Source: Sphingomonas sp. CROZ-RG-20F-R02-07
Lineage (GTDB): Bacteria; Pseudomonadota; Alphaproteobacteria; Sphingomonadales; Sphingomonadaceae
Length of the DNA stretch: 64,000 nucleotides
Reading direction: 5' to 3'
Assembly (NCBI RefSeq): GCF_022662335.1
Contig: NZ_JAKNQJ010000001.1
Span: 434,001-498,000, forward strand
The notes under the pieces were generated by a model, which was given only the letters and a program-made list of their open reading frames with translations, did no database searches and had not been told where the DNA came from. Every line of letters starts with the position of its first letter. Positions within the stretch are counted from its first letter, which is position 1. The position numbers and the translations under genes were made by a program. This document shows, piece after piece, positions 16,315 to 24,967 of this stretch.

Positions 16315-16926
16315 ATGGCGTTCGAACTCCCCCCGCTCCCCTACGACTATGACGCGCTGGAGCCGGTGATCTCCAAGGATACGATGCATTTCCACCACGA
16401 CAAGCATCACAAGGCCTATACCGACAAGCTGAACGAAGGCGTCGAGAAGGACTCAGCGCTCCAGGGCAAGACGATCGAGGAAATCCTCGGCATGATCTCG
16501 TCGCAGCCGCCGCTCATCCGCAACAATGGCGGCGGCTACTGGAACCACGATTTTTTCTGGAAGAGCATGAAGAAAGGCGGCGGCCAGCCGTCGGGCGCAC
16601 TCGCCGAGGCGATCGAGCGCGATTTCGGCGGCCTCGACTCGCTGAAGGAGCAGTTCAACACCAAGGGTGCGGGCCAGTTCGGCTCGGGCTGGGCGTGGCT
16701 GATCGCGGACGAGAGCGGCACGCTGAAGGTGACGAGCACGCCCAACCAGGACAATCCGCTGATGGACGATGCCAAGGAGCCCGGTACGCCGCTGCTCGGC
16801 AACGACGTGTGGGAACATGCTTATTATCTGACGTACATGAACGACCGGCCCGGCTATTTGAAGGCCTGGTGGGACGTGGTCGACTGGGACACGGTCGGCA
16901 CGCGCTACGCCGCGGTCGCGGGCTGA
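16315..16926 (+). CDS. sodB: Superoxide dismutase (Fe/Mn family)
   Basis: A 203-residue cytoplasmic dismutase converting superoxide to peroxide and oxygen. Metal ligands are visible in the family blocks: the first His in MHFHHDKHHKAY, the second in GGGYWNHDFFW, and the Asp/His pair in NDVWEHAYYLTY. The GAGQFGSGWAWL block with DWDTVGTRY is typical of alphaproteobacterial iron-type enzymes; metal use cannot be proved here. AAAGGAGA precedes the ATG. Its 3' end meets the convergent yciB gene. Confidence 0.95.
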   Translation: MAFELPPLPYDYDALEPVISKDTMHFHHDKHHKAYTDKLNEGVEKDSALQGKTIEEILGMISSQPPLIRNNGGGYWNHDFFWKSMKKGGGQPSGALAEAIERDFGGLDSLKEQFNTKGAGQFGSGWAWLIADESGTLKVTSTPNQDNPLMDDAKEPGTPLLGNDVWEHAYYLTYMNDRPGYLKAWWDVVDWDTVGTRYAAVAG

Positions 16927-16927
16927 C

Positions 16928-17605
16928 TCAGCCTTCGGGGGGGATGTCGGTCACGGCATCCCCTTCGGTCTGCAACCCGTGCTTCAACAGCATGGGAATG
17001 TTGGCAAAGGCGAAGAGCAGGGTGAGCGGGATCGCGCCCCACAGCTTGAAGCCGACCCAGAAATCCCAGGTGCTGTTGCGCCACACGGCCTCGTTCAGCA
17101 CCGCCATGAACAGGAAGAACACCGCCCAGTTGCGCGTCAGCTTGCGCCAGCCCGCGGCGGTCAGCCCCGGATAGGCGGCTTCCAGCAACCCCTGCAGCAG
17201 CGGTCGCCCGGTCAGCAGCCCGAAGGTGAGCACCCCCGAAAAGATCAGATAGACGAAGGTTGGCTTCATCTGGATGAAGCGCGGATCGTGGAAATAGATC
17301 GTCAGGCCGCCGAACACCACGACGAGCGCGCCGGTGATCCACAGCATCGGCGAGACATGGCCGAGCTTCACCCTCGACACGATGATCGCCGCCACCGTCG
17401 CGAGCATGAAGGCGAGCGTCGCCACGATCACGCGCGCGATCACCAGCGCCGCCATCCGGTCGAGATCCGACAGGAACCCGGTCGACGCCGCGACGAGCCG
17501 CATCAGCGGCACCGCGGGCGCGAGGAAATTGACCGCGAAGAACACGACCAGCGGGCCATAGTCGATCGCTATCCGCAGGCCGGGGGTCGAGGCTTTGTTC
17601 GTCAT
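16928..17605 (-). CDS. yciB: YciB/IspZ-type inner-membrane septation protein
   Basis: About 225 residues, mostly hydrophobic, with five or six membrane segments. Family blocks seen are YGPLVVFFAVNF near the start, GHVSPMLWITGALVVVFGGLTIYF, RFIQMKPTFVY, and the late NEAVWRNSTWDFWVGFKLWG. Implicated in septation and envelope maintenance in other bacteria. ATG 17605 is used; GTG 17614 would overlap the ftsY stop as GTGA and is an alternative. It follows ftsY, a common order in alphaproteobacteria. Confidence 0.93.
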   Translation of the reverse strand: MTNKASTPGLRIAIDYGPLVVFFAVNFLAPAVPLMRLVAASTGFLSDLDRMAALVIARVIVATLAFMLATVAAIIVSRVKLGHVSPMLWITGALVVVFGGLTIYFHDPRFIQMKPTFVYLIFSGVLTFGLLTGRPLLQGLLEAAYPGLTAAGWRKLTRNWAVFFLFMAVLNEAVWRNSTWDFWVGFKLWGAIPLTLLFAFANIPMLLKHGLQTEGDAVTDIPPEG

Positions 17606-17610
17606 GGCGC

Positions 17611-18540
17611 TCACTTTCGTACGCTATCCACGCCGGCGATGATCCGGCTGACCTCGTTGGCGTCGAACGGGCGCAGGTCGCCCATGCCCTCGCCCACCCC
17701 GATCGCGTGGATCGGCAGGCCGTAACGCTCGGCCGCGGCAACCAGCACGCCGCCGCGTGCGGTGCCGTCCAGCTTCGTCATGACGAGACCCGTCACGCCC
17801 GCCACCTCCTTGAACACCGCGATCTGCTGGAGCGCGTTTTGCCCCGTGGTGGCGTCGAGCACGAGGACGACGTCGTGCGGCGAGGCGGGGTTGATCCGGC
17901 CGAGCACGCGGCGGATTTTCGCCAGCTCGTCCATCAGTTCGCGCTTGTTCTGCAGCCGCCCGGCGGTGTCGACGATCAGCACGTCGATACCGGTCTCGGT
18001 GGCCTTCTTCACCGCGTCCCACACGACGCCCGCCGCATCGCCGCCCTCCGGTCCGGTGACGATCGGCACGCCCACCCGGTCCGCCCAGGTGCGCAACTGT
18101 CCGATCGCGGCCGCGCGGAACGTGTCGCCGGCGGCCAGCATCACGCCGTAATCCTGCTCCATCAATACGTGCGCGAGCTTGGCGATCGTCGTCGTCTTGC
18201 CCGAGCCGTTAACGCCGATCACGAGGATCACCTGCGGCCGCGGAAAGGCGTCGATCTCGATCGGGCGCGCGACCTTGGCGAGCGTCTTCTCGACCTCTTC
18301 CGCCACGACGAGGCGGATGCCCAGTTCCTCCATGTCGCGTTCGAAACTGCCCTCGGCGAGGCGGCCGCGGATATGGCCCGCGGTTTCGGGGCCGAGGTCG
18401 GAGGCGATCAGCGCTTCCTCGATATCGTCCAGCGTCGCGGTATCGAGCCGCCCGGTGCCCAGACCCGCGAGATTGCCGATCAGCCGATCGGAGGTGCGGC
18501 GGAAACCGCCCAGCAGCTTGTCGTGCCAGCTGTTGCTCAT
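17611..18540 (-). CDS. ftsY: Signal recognition particle receptor FtsY
   Basis: A 309-residue SRP GTPase that docks Ffh-ribosome complexes at the membrane. The N domain (about 10-90) is followed by the G domain: P-loop GVNGSGKTTTIAKL, GDTFRAAA, DTAGRLQNK, TKLDGTARGG and the closing GVGEGMGDLRPF. The acidic A domain of E. coli FtsY is missing, as in many alphaproteobacteria. The start ATG at 18540 overlaps the stop of the methylthiotransferase gene upstream by four bases. Its partner ffh is at 20051. Confidence 0.96.
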   Translation of the reverse strand: MSNSWHDKLLGGFRRTSDRLIGNLAGLGTGRLDTATLDDIEEALIASDLGPETAGHIRGRLAEGSFERDMEELGIRLVVAEEVEKTLAKVARPIEIDAFPRPQVILVIGVNGSGKTTTIAKLAHVLMEQDYGVMLAAGDTFRAAAIGQLRTWADRVGVPIVTGPEGGDAAGVVWDAVKKATETGIDVLIVDTAGRLQNKRELMDELAKIRRVLGRINPASPHDVVLVLDATTGQNALQQIAVFKEVAGVTGLVMTKLDGTARGGVLVAAAERYGLPIHAIGVGEGMGDLRPFDANEVSRIIAGVDSVRK

Positions 18541-19865
18541 AGGGACATGCCTTGCAGTTCGGAGTCGGTGGCGGCGGTGATGCGGACGCGGGCGATCGTG
18601 CCGGGGGCTGGGGCTCGGGCGGCGCCCGGGACATATCTTTCGACAGGCTCGGGACGAACGGGGGAGGTGATGGTCCGGGTTCGTGCTGAGCCTGTCGAAG
18701 CACCTGCGGCGGAAAGCCGCACCTCTGCGAAGTTCGCGGCGTGGCCGGCATCGCCGCGGCGTTCGATCAGCACCGCCTGCACCGTCCCCACCAGATCCCG
18801 CAACCACGCCGCCTTGCGCTCCGCCGCCGCCGCCCGGAGCGTTGCGGCACGGGCGCGGCGGAGCGCGGGCTCCACCTGCGGCATGCGCGCGGCCGGCGTG
18901 TGGTCGCGCGGCGAATAGGGAAAGATGTGCGCATGGACGATGTCGGCGGCGGCGATCAGCGCCAGCGTGTCCGCCGCCATCGCCGCGTCCTCGGTGGGGA
19001 AGCCGGCAATCAGGTCGGCGCCGATCGCGATCTCCGCGCGCGCCGCCTTCAGCCGCGCGACGGTGTCGATCGCCTGCCGCCGCGAATGGCGGCGCCTCAT
19101 CCGCTTGAGGATCAGGTCGCTGCCCGATTGGAACGAGAGGTGCAGGTGCGGCATGATCCGCGGCTCCTGCGTGACGAGCGCGAACAGCCGGTCGTCGATC
19201 TCGATCGAGTCGAGCGAGGATAGCCGCAGCCGGGTCAAAGCGGGCACGTCGGTCAGGATGCGCTCCACCAGCGCGCCGAGATCCGCGGCATCGGCGGCGG
19301 CATAGCTGGTGAGATCGACGCCGGTCAGCACGACCTCGCGGTGCCCGGCCGCCGCCAGCGCGGCGATCCGCGCGACCACGATCGCGGCGGGCACCGATTG
19401 GCTGGGGCCGCGGCCAAAGGGAATGGCGCAGAAGGTGCAGCGATGGTCGCAGCCATTCTGCACCTCGACGAAGGCGCGGGCATGGCCGGCGAAGCTGGCG
19501 GCGAGATGCGGCGCGGTCTCGCGCACCCGCATGATGTCGCCGACGACGACGGCGTCCGGCGCGCGCCAGGCGGCGGGTGACAGCTTCTCGCCATTGCCGA
19601 TCACGCGGTCGACCTCCGCCATGCGCGCGAAGCCGGCCGGATCGATCTGTGCGGCGCAGCCCGTCACCACGAGTTCGGCGGCGGGTCGTGCGCGGCGCGC
19701 GCGGCGGATCGCGGCGCGCGTGGCCTTCACCGCCTCGTTCGTCACCGCGCAACTGTTGACGACGATCAGGTCGCGGCCGTTCACCAGCGCGCGGATCGTC
19801 TCGCTCTCGGCGATGTTGAGGCGGCAGCCGAGCGTGACGATCTCGGGCTCGGTGGCGGCAGGCAT
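18537..19865 (-). CDS. mtaB: MtaB-type tRNA t6A37 methylthiotransferase with in-frame repeat insertion
   Basis: A 442-residue radical-SAM methylthiotransferase. The N-terminal cluster domain has cysteines in TLGCRLN, VNSCAVTN and VTGCAAQID. The radical-SAM cysteines are in NGCDHRCTFCAIPFGRG (CX3CX2C). The family pattern matches MtaB (ms2t6A) better than MiaB or RimO, mainly through the short TLGCRLN. Residues about 387-410 (GASTGSARTRTIT and PVRPEPVERY) are encoded by a palindromic repeat (18638-18705) inserted in the C-terminal TRAM-like part, which then resumes with PGTIARVRIT. The stop overlaps the ftsY start (ATGA). Confidence 0.88.
   Translation of the reverse strand: MPAATEPEIVTLGCRLNIAESETIRALVNGRDLIVVNSCAVTNEAVKATRAAIRRARRARPAAELVVTGCAAQIDPAGFARMAEVDRVIGNGEKLSPAAWRAPDAVVVGDIMRVRETAPHLAASFAGHARAFVEVQNGCDHRCTFCAIPFGRGPSQSVPAAIVVARIAALAAAGHREVVLTGVDLTSYAAADAADLGALVERILTDVPALTRLRLSSLDSIEIDDRLFALVTQEPRIMPHLHLSFQSGSDLILKRMRRRHSRRQAIDTVARLKAARAEIAIGADLIAGFPTEDAAMAADTLALIAAADIVHAHIFPYSPRDHTPAARMPQVEPALRRARAATLRAAAAERKAAWLRDLVGTVQAVLIERRGDAGHAANFAEVRLSAAGASTGSARTRTITSPVRPEPVERYVPGAARAPAPGTIARVRITAATDSELQGMSL
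18638..18705. repeat. REPIN-like palindrome inside mtaB
   Basis: Left arm CTTTCGACAGGCTCGGGACG then AACGG, right arm GGTTCGTGCTGAGCCTGTCG then AAG, in inverted orientation with about 16 bases between. The arms match those at 41054-41142 and 42708-42792. Read as protein it gives STGSARTRT and PVRPEPVER, in frame with mtaB. Confidence 0.85.
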
Positions 19866-19990
19866 GGCGCGCGATCTAGGGCGCGAGGGGCGCCAAGTCC
19901 ATGTTCTTGCGTTTTGGGGCGATCGGGCGTAGGGCCGGTCCACGTTTCGTTCGCGAGGCGCGGAGGTAGAGCGTCTGCGGGCGCACGCTG

Positions 19991-20020
19991 GCCGGCGAGG
20001 TTTCGCCCGCCGGCGCTTTT
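19991..20020 (+). other. Hairpin in the ffh leader
   Basis: GCCGGCG (19991-19997) pairs with CGCCGGC (20008-20014), followed by CGCTTTT up to 20020. It has a terminator-like shape 30 bases upstream of the ffh ATG. It may be an attenuator or end of an unseen small transcript. Function unproven. Confidence 0.3.
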
Positions 20021-20050
20021 GCGTTTGGCGGCAAGAGGGTTTGGATTGGC

Positions 20051-21547
20051 ATGTTCGAAAGTCTGAGCGATCGGCTGGGCGGCGTCTTCGACCGTCTTCG
20101 CGGCCGTGGTGCGCTGACCGAAGCTGATGTGCGCGGCGCCATGCGCGAGGTGCGCGTCGCCTTGCTCGAGGCCGACGTCGCGCTGCCGGTCGCCCGCAAG
20201 TTCGTCGACGACGTGACCGAACAGGCGGTCGGCCACAATGTGCTGCGCTCGATCACGCCGGGCCAGCAGGTCGTCAAGATCGTCAACGACGCGCTGGTCG
20301 CGATGCTGGGCGCGGACGAATCCGACCTCGCGCTCGACGTGACGCCGCCTGCCGTCGTGATGATGGTCGGGCTTCAGGGCTCGGGCAAGACGACCACGAC
20401 CGCAAAGATCGCGAAGCGGCTGACGGGGCGCGACCGCAAGAAGGTGCTGATGGCGTCGCTCGACGTCAATCGCCCCAACGCGCAGGAGCAGCTCGCGACG
20501 CTCGGCACGCAGGTCGATGTGGCGACGCTGCCGATCATCGCTGGGCAGCAGCCGGTCGAGATCGCGCGCCGCGCGCTCCAGGCGGCCAAGCTGCAGGGCT
20601 ATGACGTCCTGATGCTCGATACGGCTGGGCGCCTGCACGTCGATCAGGCGCTGATGGACGAGATGAAGGCGGTGGCAGAGGTGGCCAAACCCGCCGAGAT
20701 CCTGCTCGTGGTCGATTCGCTAACCGGCCAGGACGCGGTGAACGTCGCGCAGAACTTCTCCGATCAGGTGCCGCTCACCGGCATCGTGCTGACGCGGATG
20801 GACGGCGATGCCCGCGGCGGTGCGGCGCTCTCGATGCGCGCGGTGACGGGCAAGCCGATCAAGTTCGCAGGCACGGGCGAGAAGCTCGACGCGCTGGAGG
20901 CGTTCCATCCGGAACGAGTCGCCGGGCGCATCCTGGGCATGGGCGACGTCGTCAGCCTCGTCGAGCGCGCGGCGGAGTCGATCCAGCAGGAAGACGCCGA
21001 GCGGATGGCCGCGAAGATGGCGAAGGGTCAGTTCGACCTGGACGATCTTCGCGGGCAGCTCGCGCAGATGCGCCGCATGGGCGGGCTCGGCGCGCTGGCG
21101 GGCATGATGCCCGGCATGAAGAAGGCGCAAGGGGCGCTCGCGACCGCGGGCGGCGACAAGCTGCTGATCCATATGGACGCGATGATCACGTCGATGACCC
21201 AGAAGGAGCGCAGCAAGCCCGAGCTTATCAACGCCAAACGCAAGATCCGCATCGCCAAAGGCAGCGGCACGACCGTGCAGGACGTGAACAAGCTGCTCAA
21301 GATGCATCAGGAAATGGCCACCGCCATGAAGAAGCTCAAGAAGATGGGCGGCCTGAAGGGCATGATGGCGATGCTGGGCAAGGGCGGCATGGGGGGCGGC
21401 ATGGCCGGCCTCGGCAACGCGCTCGGCGGCCCGGGCCTCGGCGATATGCTCGGCAAGGCGGGCGGCGGCCTGCCGGGGCTGGGCGGGGGGCAGGGCGGCA
21501 TGCCGCAACTGCCGCCCGGTTTCGACAATTTCATGAAGAAGAAGTGA
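20051..21547 (+). CDS. ffh: Signal recognition particle protein Ffh
   Basis: A 498-residue SRP54 homologue that binds signal peptides and 4.5S RNA and delivers ribosomes to FtsY. N domain 1-85; G domain with P-loop GLQGSGKTTTTAKIAK, DTAGRLHVD, TRMDGDARGG and GTGEKLDALEAF; methionine-rich M domain from about 300 (GALAGMMPGMKKAQ, RIAKGSGTTVQDVNKLL). The C-terminus after about 430 is an unusually long Gly/Met-rich tail (GKGGMGGGMAGLGNALGG), typical of sphingomonads. First of the ffh-rpsP-rimM order. Confidence 0.97.
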   Translation: MFESLSDRLGGVFDRLRGRGALTEADVRGAMREVRVALLEADVALPVARKFVDDVTEQAVGHNVLRSITPGQQVVKIVNDALVAMLGADESDLALDVTPPAVVMMVGLQGSGKTTTTAKIAKRLTGRDRKKVLMASLDVNRPNAQEQLATLGTQVDVATLPIIAGQQPVEIARRALQAAKLQGYDVLMLDTAGRLHVDQALMDEMKAVAEVAKPAEILLVVDSLTGQDAVNVAQNFSDQVPLTGIVLTRMDGDARGGAALSMRAVTGKPIKFAGTGEKLDALEAFHPERVAGRILGMGDVVSLVERAAESIQQEDAERMAAKMAKGQFDLDDLRGQLAQMRRMGGLGALAGMMPGMKKAQGALATAGGDKLLIHMDAMITSMTQKERSKPELINAKRKIRIAKGSGTTVQDVNKLLKMHQEMATAMKKLKKMGGLKGMMAMLGKGGMGGGMAGLGNALGGPGLGDMLGKAGGGLPGLGGGQGGMPQLPPGFDNFMKKK

Positions 21548-21591
21548 TCCGGCTCGCCGGTTCGTAAAAGCGAAGAAGAAGGAAGAATAAC

Positions 21592-22008
21592 ATGGCAATC
21601 AGCATCCGGCTGTCGCGTGGCGGCTCCAAGAAGCGTCCCTATTACCGCATCGTCGTGGCCGATGCGCGGTCGCCGCGCGACGGCAAGTTCATCGAGAAGA
21701 TCGGCAACTACAACCCGCTTCTCGCCAAGGACAACGAGCAGCGCGTGCAGCTCGACGCCGAGCGCGCGAAATACTGGCTGTCGAACGGCGCGCAGCCGAC
21801 CGACCGCGTGGCGCGCTTCCTCGACGTGGCCGGCGTGCGCGAGCGTGCGGCCCGCCAGAACCCCAACAAGGGCAAGCCTGGTGAGAAGGCGACCGAGCGC
21901 GCCGAGGAGCGGGCCGAGAAGCTGAAGGCGCAGGAAGACGCCGCTGCCGCCGCCGCGGCGACTCCCGCCGCCGAGGCCGAGCAGCCCGCCGACGCGGCTG
22001 CCGAGTAA
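21592..22008 (+). CDS. rpsP: 30S ribosomal protein S16
   Basis: A 138-residue S16. The core (1-80) is typical: [20 protein letters not shown], then [12 protein letters not shown] and [11 protein letters not shown]. The remaining 55 or so residues are a low-complexity Ala/Glu/Lys tail ([20 protein letters not shown]) not present in E. coli S16 (82 residues) but common in alphaproteobacteria. GAAGGA precedes the ATG. It follows ffh by 44 bases and precedes a small ORF and rimM. Confidence 0.97.
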   Translation: MAISIRLSRGGSKKRPYYRIVVADARSPRDGKFIEKIGNYNPLLAKDNEQRVQLDAERAKYWLSNGAQPTDRVARFLDVAGVRERAARQNPNKGKPGEKATERAEERAEKLKAQEDAAAAAAATPAAEAEQPADAAAE

Positions 22009-22036
22009 ACAGGCGCCGAGTAACAGGCATCGAACA

Positions 22037-22094
22037 TCGGCCGTCATGCGTTTCCTTCCTCCCTCTCATGAAGGAGACACAGCATGACGGCCGA
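22037..22094 (+). promoter_or_regulatory. Start-codon hairpin before the small ORF
   Basis: A perfect 13-base inverted repeat: TCGGCCGTCATGC at 22037-22049 and GCATGACGGCCGA at 22082-22094. The right arm contains the ATG of the small ORF (22084-22086), and the loop contains its AAGGAG (22071-22076). When folded, the start codon would be buried while the ribosome binding site stays open in the loop. Regulatory role is inferred. Confidence 0.6.
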
Positions 22095-22218
22095 ACCCGA
22101 TCCGAGAACCGCAGCGGACGACGATGACGACATCACGAACCGGGGCGTCTCCGCCGAAGATCCCGCCGAGGGATCCGACACGGAACCCGCCCCCGATGGC
22201 GGCTCCCCCGCCGGCTGA
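22084..22218 (+). CDS. Small acidic protein between rpsP and rimM
   Basis: A 44-residue ORF, ATG 22084 to TGA 22216-22218, with a strong AAGGAG at 22071-22076. The protein is acidic and disordered-looking (MTAEPDPRTAADDDDDITNR, ending PDGGSPAG). I recognise no family. The 13-base inverted repeat covering its start suggests controlled translation. It overlaps the possible upstream start of rimM (ATG 22196) and ends five bases before the alternative rimM GTG (22223), so it could couple rimM translation. Confidence 0.6.
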   Translation: MTAEPDPRTAADDDDDITNRGVSAEDPAEGSDTEPAPDGGSPAG

Positions 22219-22690
22219 TCGCGTGGCCGATCGCAGCGTCGTGCTTGCCGTGGTGATCGGCGCGCACGGCATTGCGGGCGAGGTGCGGTTGAAGGTGTTC
22301 ACCGACGACCTCGCCGCCTATCGGCTGTTCAACGACGGCACGCTCACGCTGAAATCGGCGCGCGCGGGCAGCAACGGTACGATCGCGCGCATCGCCGAGG
22401 TGACCGACCGCAACGCCGCCGAGGCGCTGCGCGGCACCGAACTCCGCGTGCCCCGCAGCGCGCTGCCGCCGCTTAACGACGGCGAATATTATCATGCCGA
22501 CCTGATCGGTCTGCCCTGCACGGTCGACGGCCGAACGATCGGCCGCTCGGTCGCGGTCGAGAATTATGGCGCGGGCGATCTGCTCGAGATCGAACGCGAG
22601 GCCGGCGCCCGGTTCCTCGTGCCCGTCGCCGCGGCGGTGACGATCGGCCCCGAAGCGCTCGCGATCGATCCGCTGTTCGTCGAGAGCTGA
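22196..22690 (+). CDS. rimM: 16S rRNA processing protein RimM
   Basis: A ribosome maturation factor of about 155-164 residues acting on the 30S head with S19. The N-terminal beta-barrel shows VIGAHGIAGEVRLKVFTDD; the C-terminal PRC-barrel shows DGEYYHADLIGLPC and a closing FLVPVAAAVT. Two starts are possible: ATG 22196, used here, or GTG 22223, which would begin MADRSVVLAVV and fits the family N-terminus better. The gene overlaps the small acidic ORF in another frame if ATG 22196 is used. Confidence 0.93.
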   Translation: MAAPPPADRVADRSVVLAVVIGAHGIAGEVRLKVFTDDLAAYRLFNDGTLTLKSARAGSNGTIARIAEVTDRNAAEALRGTELRVPRSALPPLNDGEYYHADLIGLPCTVDGRTIGRSVAVENYGAGDLLEIEREAGARFLVPVAAAVTIGPEALAIDPLFVES

Positions 22691-22697
22691 GCGGCCA

Positions 22698-23603
22698 TCA
22701 GCGCCAGAGCGGCCGGCGTTCGGCGAGCAGGTTGCGGATGGTGGTGGCGGCCACGCCGGCCTCGCCCATGGCGTGGCTGATCTGGTCCAGCCCCTTCACC
22801 ACGTCGCCGGCGGCGAACAGGCCGGGGATCGACGTCCGCTGGTGGTCGTCCACCTCCAGGCAGCCCTCGCCATTGTGCCGCGCGCCTGCCGCGACAGCCA
22901 GTTCGGAACGGATGTCGGAGCCGAGCGCGGGATAGACGCTGTCGAACGTCATCGGGCCGGCGGCGGTCTCGATCGCCAGCCGGTCGCCGTCGATGGCGAG
23001 TCGCTCGCACGGGCCATCGACATGGACGATGCCCGCTTCGTCGAGCTTGGCCTCGCAGCTCGCGTCCAGGTCGTGCGCGGCGCCCGGTGCGATCAGCGTC
23101 ACGTCGCGCGTATAGCCGCGCAGGAACAGCGCCTCGCGCATGCCATGCGCGCCGGTGCCGATCACGCCCACGCGCTTGTCGGTCACCTCGTAACCGTCGC
23201 AGATCGGGCAGTAGCGGATCAGCCCGCGCGCCAGCGCCGCATCGTGGAGCGCGTCGCCCATCCGCGGCCGCCGGTTCACCACGCCGGTGGCGATCAGCAC
23301 GGTGCGTGCGTTCAGCGCGCGATCGCCGATGCCGACCGCGAAGCCGTCATCTGCGACTTCCAGCCGGTCGACCGTCGCCGCCTCATGATCGACGCCGTAG
23401 CGCGCCGCCTGCGCACGCATCCGCTCCAGCAGGTCGGTGCCGGAGATGCCGTCGGGAAAGCCGGCATGGTTGCGCGTGCAGGGGATCAGCGCGGCGCGGC
23501 TGTCCCCTGAGTCGATCAGCCGCACACGGAGATGGAAGCGCGCGAGATAGATCGCTGCGGTCTGGCCGGCGGGGCCGCCACCGATGATGATGCAATCGTC
23601 CAT
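22698..23603 (-). CDS. Thioredoxin-reductase-like NAD(P)/FAD oxidoreductase
   Basis: A 301-residue flavoprotein of the thioredoxin reductase family. The FAD fold starts [21 protein letters not shown] redox pair occurs as [10 protein letters not shown], the NAD(P) fold as [13 protein letters not shown], and the FAD-closing motif as [15 protein letters not shown]. Members with this CPICDG form are often of unknown substrate rather than classical TrxB. It lies antisense between rimM (7-base gap) and trmD, splitting the usual rpsP-rimM-trmD-rplS run. Confidence 0.85.
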   Translation of the reverse strand: MDDCIIIGGGPAGQTAAIYLARFHLRVRLIDSGDSRAALIPCTRNHAGFPDGISGTDLLERMRAQAARYGVDHEAATVDRLEVADDGFAVGIGDRALNARTVLIATGVVNRRPRMGDALHDAALARGLIRYCPICDGYEVTDKRVGVIGTGAHGMREALFLRGYTRDVTLIAPGAAHDLDASCEAKLDEAGIVHVDGPCERLAIDGDRLAIETAAGPMTFDSVYPALGSDIRSELAVAAGARHNGEGCLEVDDHQRTSIPGLFAAGDVVKGLDQISHAMGEAGVAATTIRNLLAERRPLWR

Positions 23604-23675
23604 GACGACGAAGCGCGGAGCGCGGGGAAGGGTTCCGCTTGCGCGCGCGTGGGCGGGGTGGTCTGGCATGCGGCC

Positions 23676-24407
23676 ATGACCTTCGCCGCCACCGTCCTCA
23701 CCCTCTATCCCGACATGTTTCCGGGCCCCCTGGGCCAGTCGCTCGCCGGGCGCGCGCTGGGGGAGGGGCGCTGGTCGCTCGATCCGGTCAACATCCGCGA
23801 TTACGCGACCGACCGGCACCGCTCGGTGGACGACACGCCCGCGGGCGGCGGCGCGGGCATGGTGCTGCGCGCCGATGTGGTGGCCGCCGCGATCGACGCG
23901 CAGGCGCCCGGCCGCCCCGTGCTGGCGATGACGCCGCGCGGGCACCCGCTGACGCAGGCGCGCGTCCGGGCGCTGGCGGCGGGGCCGGGCGTCACGCTGC
24001 TGTGCGGCCGATTCGAGGGGTTCGACCAGCGGTTGTTCGAGGCGCGCGCCATCGAAGAGGTGTCGATCGGCGACTATGTGTTGTCGGGCGGCGAGATGGC
24101 TGCGCTCGTCCTGCTCGATGCTTGCATCCGGCTGCTTCCCGGGGTAATGGGCGCGGCTTCCAGCGGGGACGAGGAAAGCTTCGAAAGCGGCCTCCTCGAA
24201 TATCCGCATTATACCCGACCGCAGATGTGGGAAGGGCGCACGATCCCCGAAGTGCTGCGATCGGGGGATCATGCGAGGATCGCGGCATGGCGCAAGGCCA
24301 TGGCCGAGACCGATACACGGCTAAGGCGGCCGGACCTTTGGGAGCGCCACGAGGGCGTTCGGGTCCAGCCGCCCTCTGGCGCGCGGCGAACGAAGGACGA
24401 GACATGA
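23676..24407 (+). CDS. trmD: tRNA (guanine-N1)-methyltransferase TrmD
   Basis: A 243-residue SPOUT-knot enzyme making m1G37 in tRNAs. Seen: [20 protein letters not shown] at the start, [32 protein letters not shown], the trefoil-knot [19 protein letters not shown] and [19 protein letters not shown]. All are TrmD signatures. The stop overlaps the rplS start (ATGA). It starts 72 bases from the divergent oxidoreductase gene, so it must have its own promoter there. Confidence 0.96.
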   Translation: MTFAATVLTLYPDMFPGPLGQSLAGRALGEGRWSLDPVNIRDYATDRHRSVDDTPAGGGAGMVLRADVVAAAIDAQAPGRPVLAMTPRGHPLTQARVRALAAGPGVTLLCGRFEGFDQRLFEARAIEEVSIGDYVLSGGEMAALVLLDACIRLLPGVMGAASSGDEESFESGLLEYPHYTRPQMWEGRTIPEVLRSGDHARIAAWRKAMAETDTRLRRPDLWERHEGVRVQPPSGARRTKDET

Positions 24408-24796
24408 ATCTGATCCAGACGCTCGAAGCCGAGCAGATCGCCAAGTTCCTCGAAGGCAAGACGATCCCCGATTTCCGCCCCGGCGATACGCTGAAGGTCG
24501 GCGTGAAGGTCGTCGAAGGCGAGCGCACCCGCGTCCAGAATTACGAGGGCGTGTGCATCGCGCGCTCGAACAAGGGCATGGGTAGCAACTTCACCGTGCG
24601 CAAGATCAGCTTCGGCGAGGGTGTCGAGCGCGTTTTCCCGCTCTATTCGCCCAACGTCGATTCGATCGAAGTGGTTCGCAAGGGTGCGGTGCGTCGCGCC
24701 AAGCTCTATTATCTGCGTGGCCGCACCGGCAAGTCGGCACGTATCGCCGAGCGCCGCGACACGCGCCCTGCCAAGGGCGTCGCCGCCGCGGAGTGA
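24404..24796 (+). CDS. rplS: 50S ribosomal protein L19
   Basis: A 130-residue L19, at the 30S-50S interface. Family blocks: [53 protein letters not shown] and [14 protein letters not shown]. Coupled to trmD by an ATGA overlap. A strong intrinsic terminator follows 23 bases after the stop, so it ends the transcript. Confidence 0.97.
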   Translation: MNLIQTLEAEQIAKFLEGKTIPDFRPGDTLKVGVKVVEGERTRVQNYEGVCIARSNKGMGSNFTVRKISFGEGVERVFPLYSPNVDSIEVVRKGAVRRAKLYYLRGRTGKSARIAERRDTRPAKGVAAAE

Positions 24797-24819
24797 TCCC
24801 GGTCGCATGACGGAACGAA

Positions 24820-24853
24820 GGGCGCGGAGGCGATGGTCTCCGCGCCCTTTTTT
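24820..24853 (+). terminator. Intrinsic terminator after rplS
   Basis: GGGCGCGGAG (24820-24829) pairs perfectly with CTCCGCGCCC (24838-24847), loop of eight bases, followed by six T. It closes the trmD-rplS transcript. Confidence 0.93.
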
Positions 24854-24857
24854 CGTG

Positions 24858-24961
24858 CCGTTCTCCGGCGAAGGCCGGGGCCTAGGGAACGCGTTTGGTG
24901 ACGGGCAGCGCGCGTTGTTGCCAAGGCCTTCCCGACTGGGCCCCGGCCGTCGCCGGGGTAC
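24858..24961. repeat. REPIN-like palindrome pair (GC-rich type)
   Basis: Left arm CCGTTCTCCGGCGAAGGCCG then GGGCC (from 24858) and right arm GACTGGGCCCCGGCCGTCGC then CGGGG (from 24934) are inverted copies, about 46 bases apart. Each arm is itself a short hairpin. The same type occurs inside the NAD(P)H-hydrate repair gene (60435-60527) and fmt (63597-63680). It lies directly after the rplS terminator. Confidence 0.8.
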
Positions 24962-24967
24962 TGTGTG

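Noticed and set aside
19866..20050. Possible 4.5S RNA gene near ffh
   Set aside because: The region lacks the conserved GGAA/AGCAG loops of the SRP RNA; only a hairpin is seen.
24858..24961. Possible second terminator after rplS
   Set aside because: The palindromes have no T run and match the repeat family found inside genes, so they are better explained as repeats.
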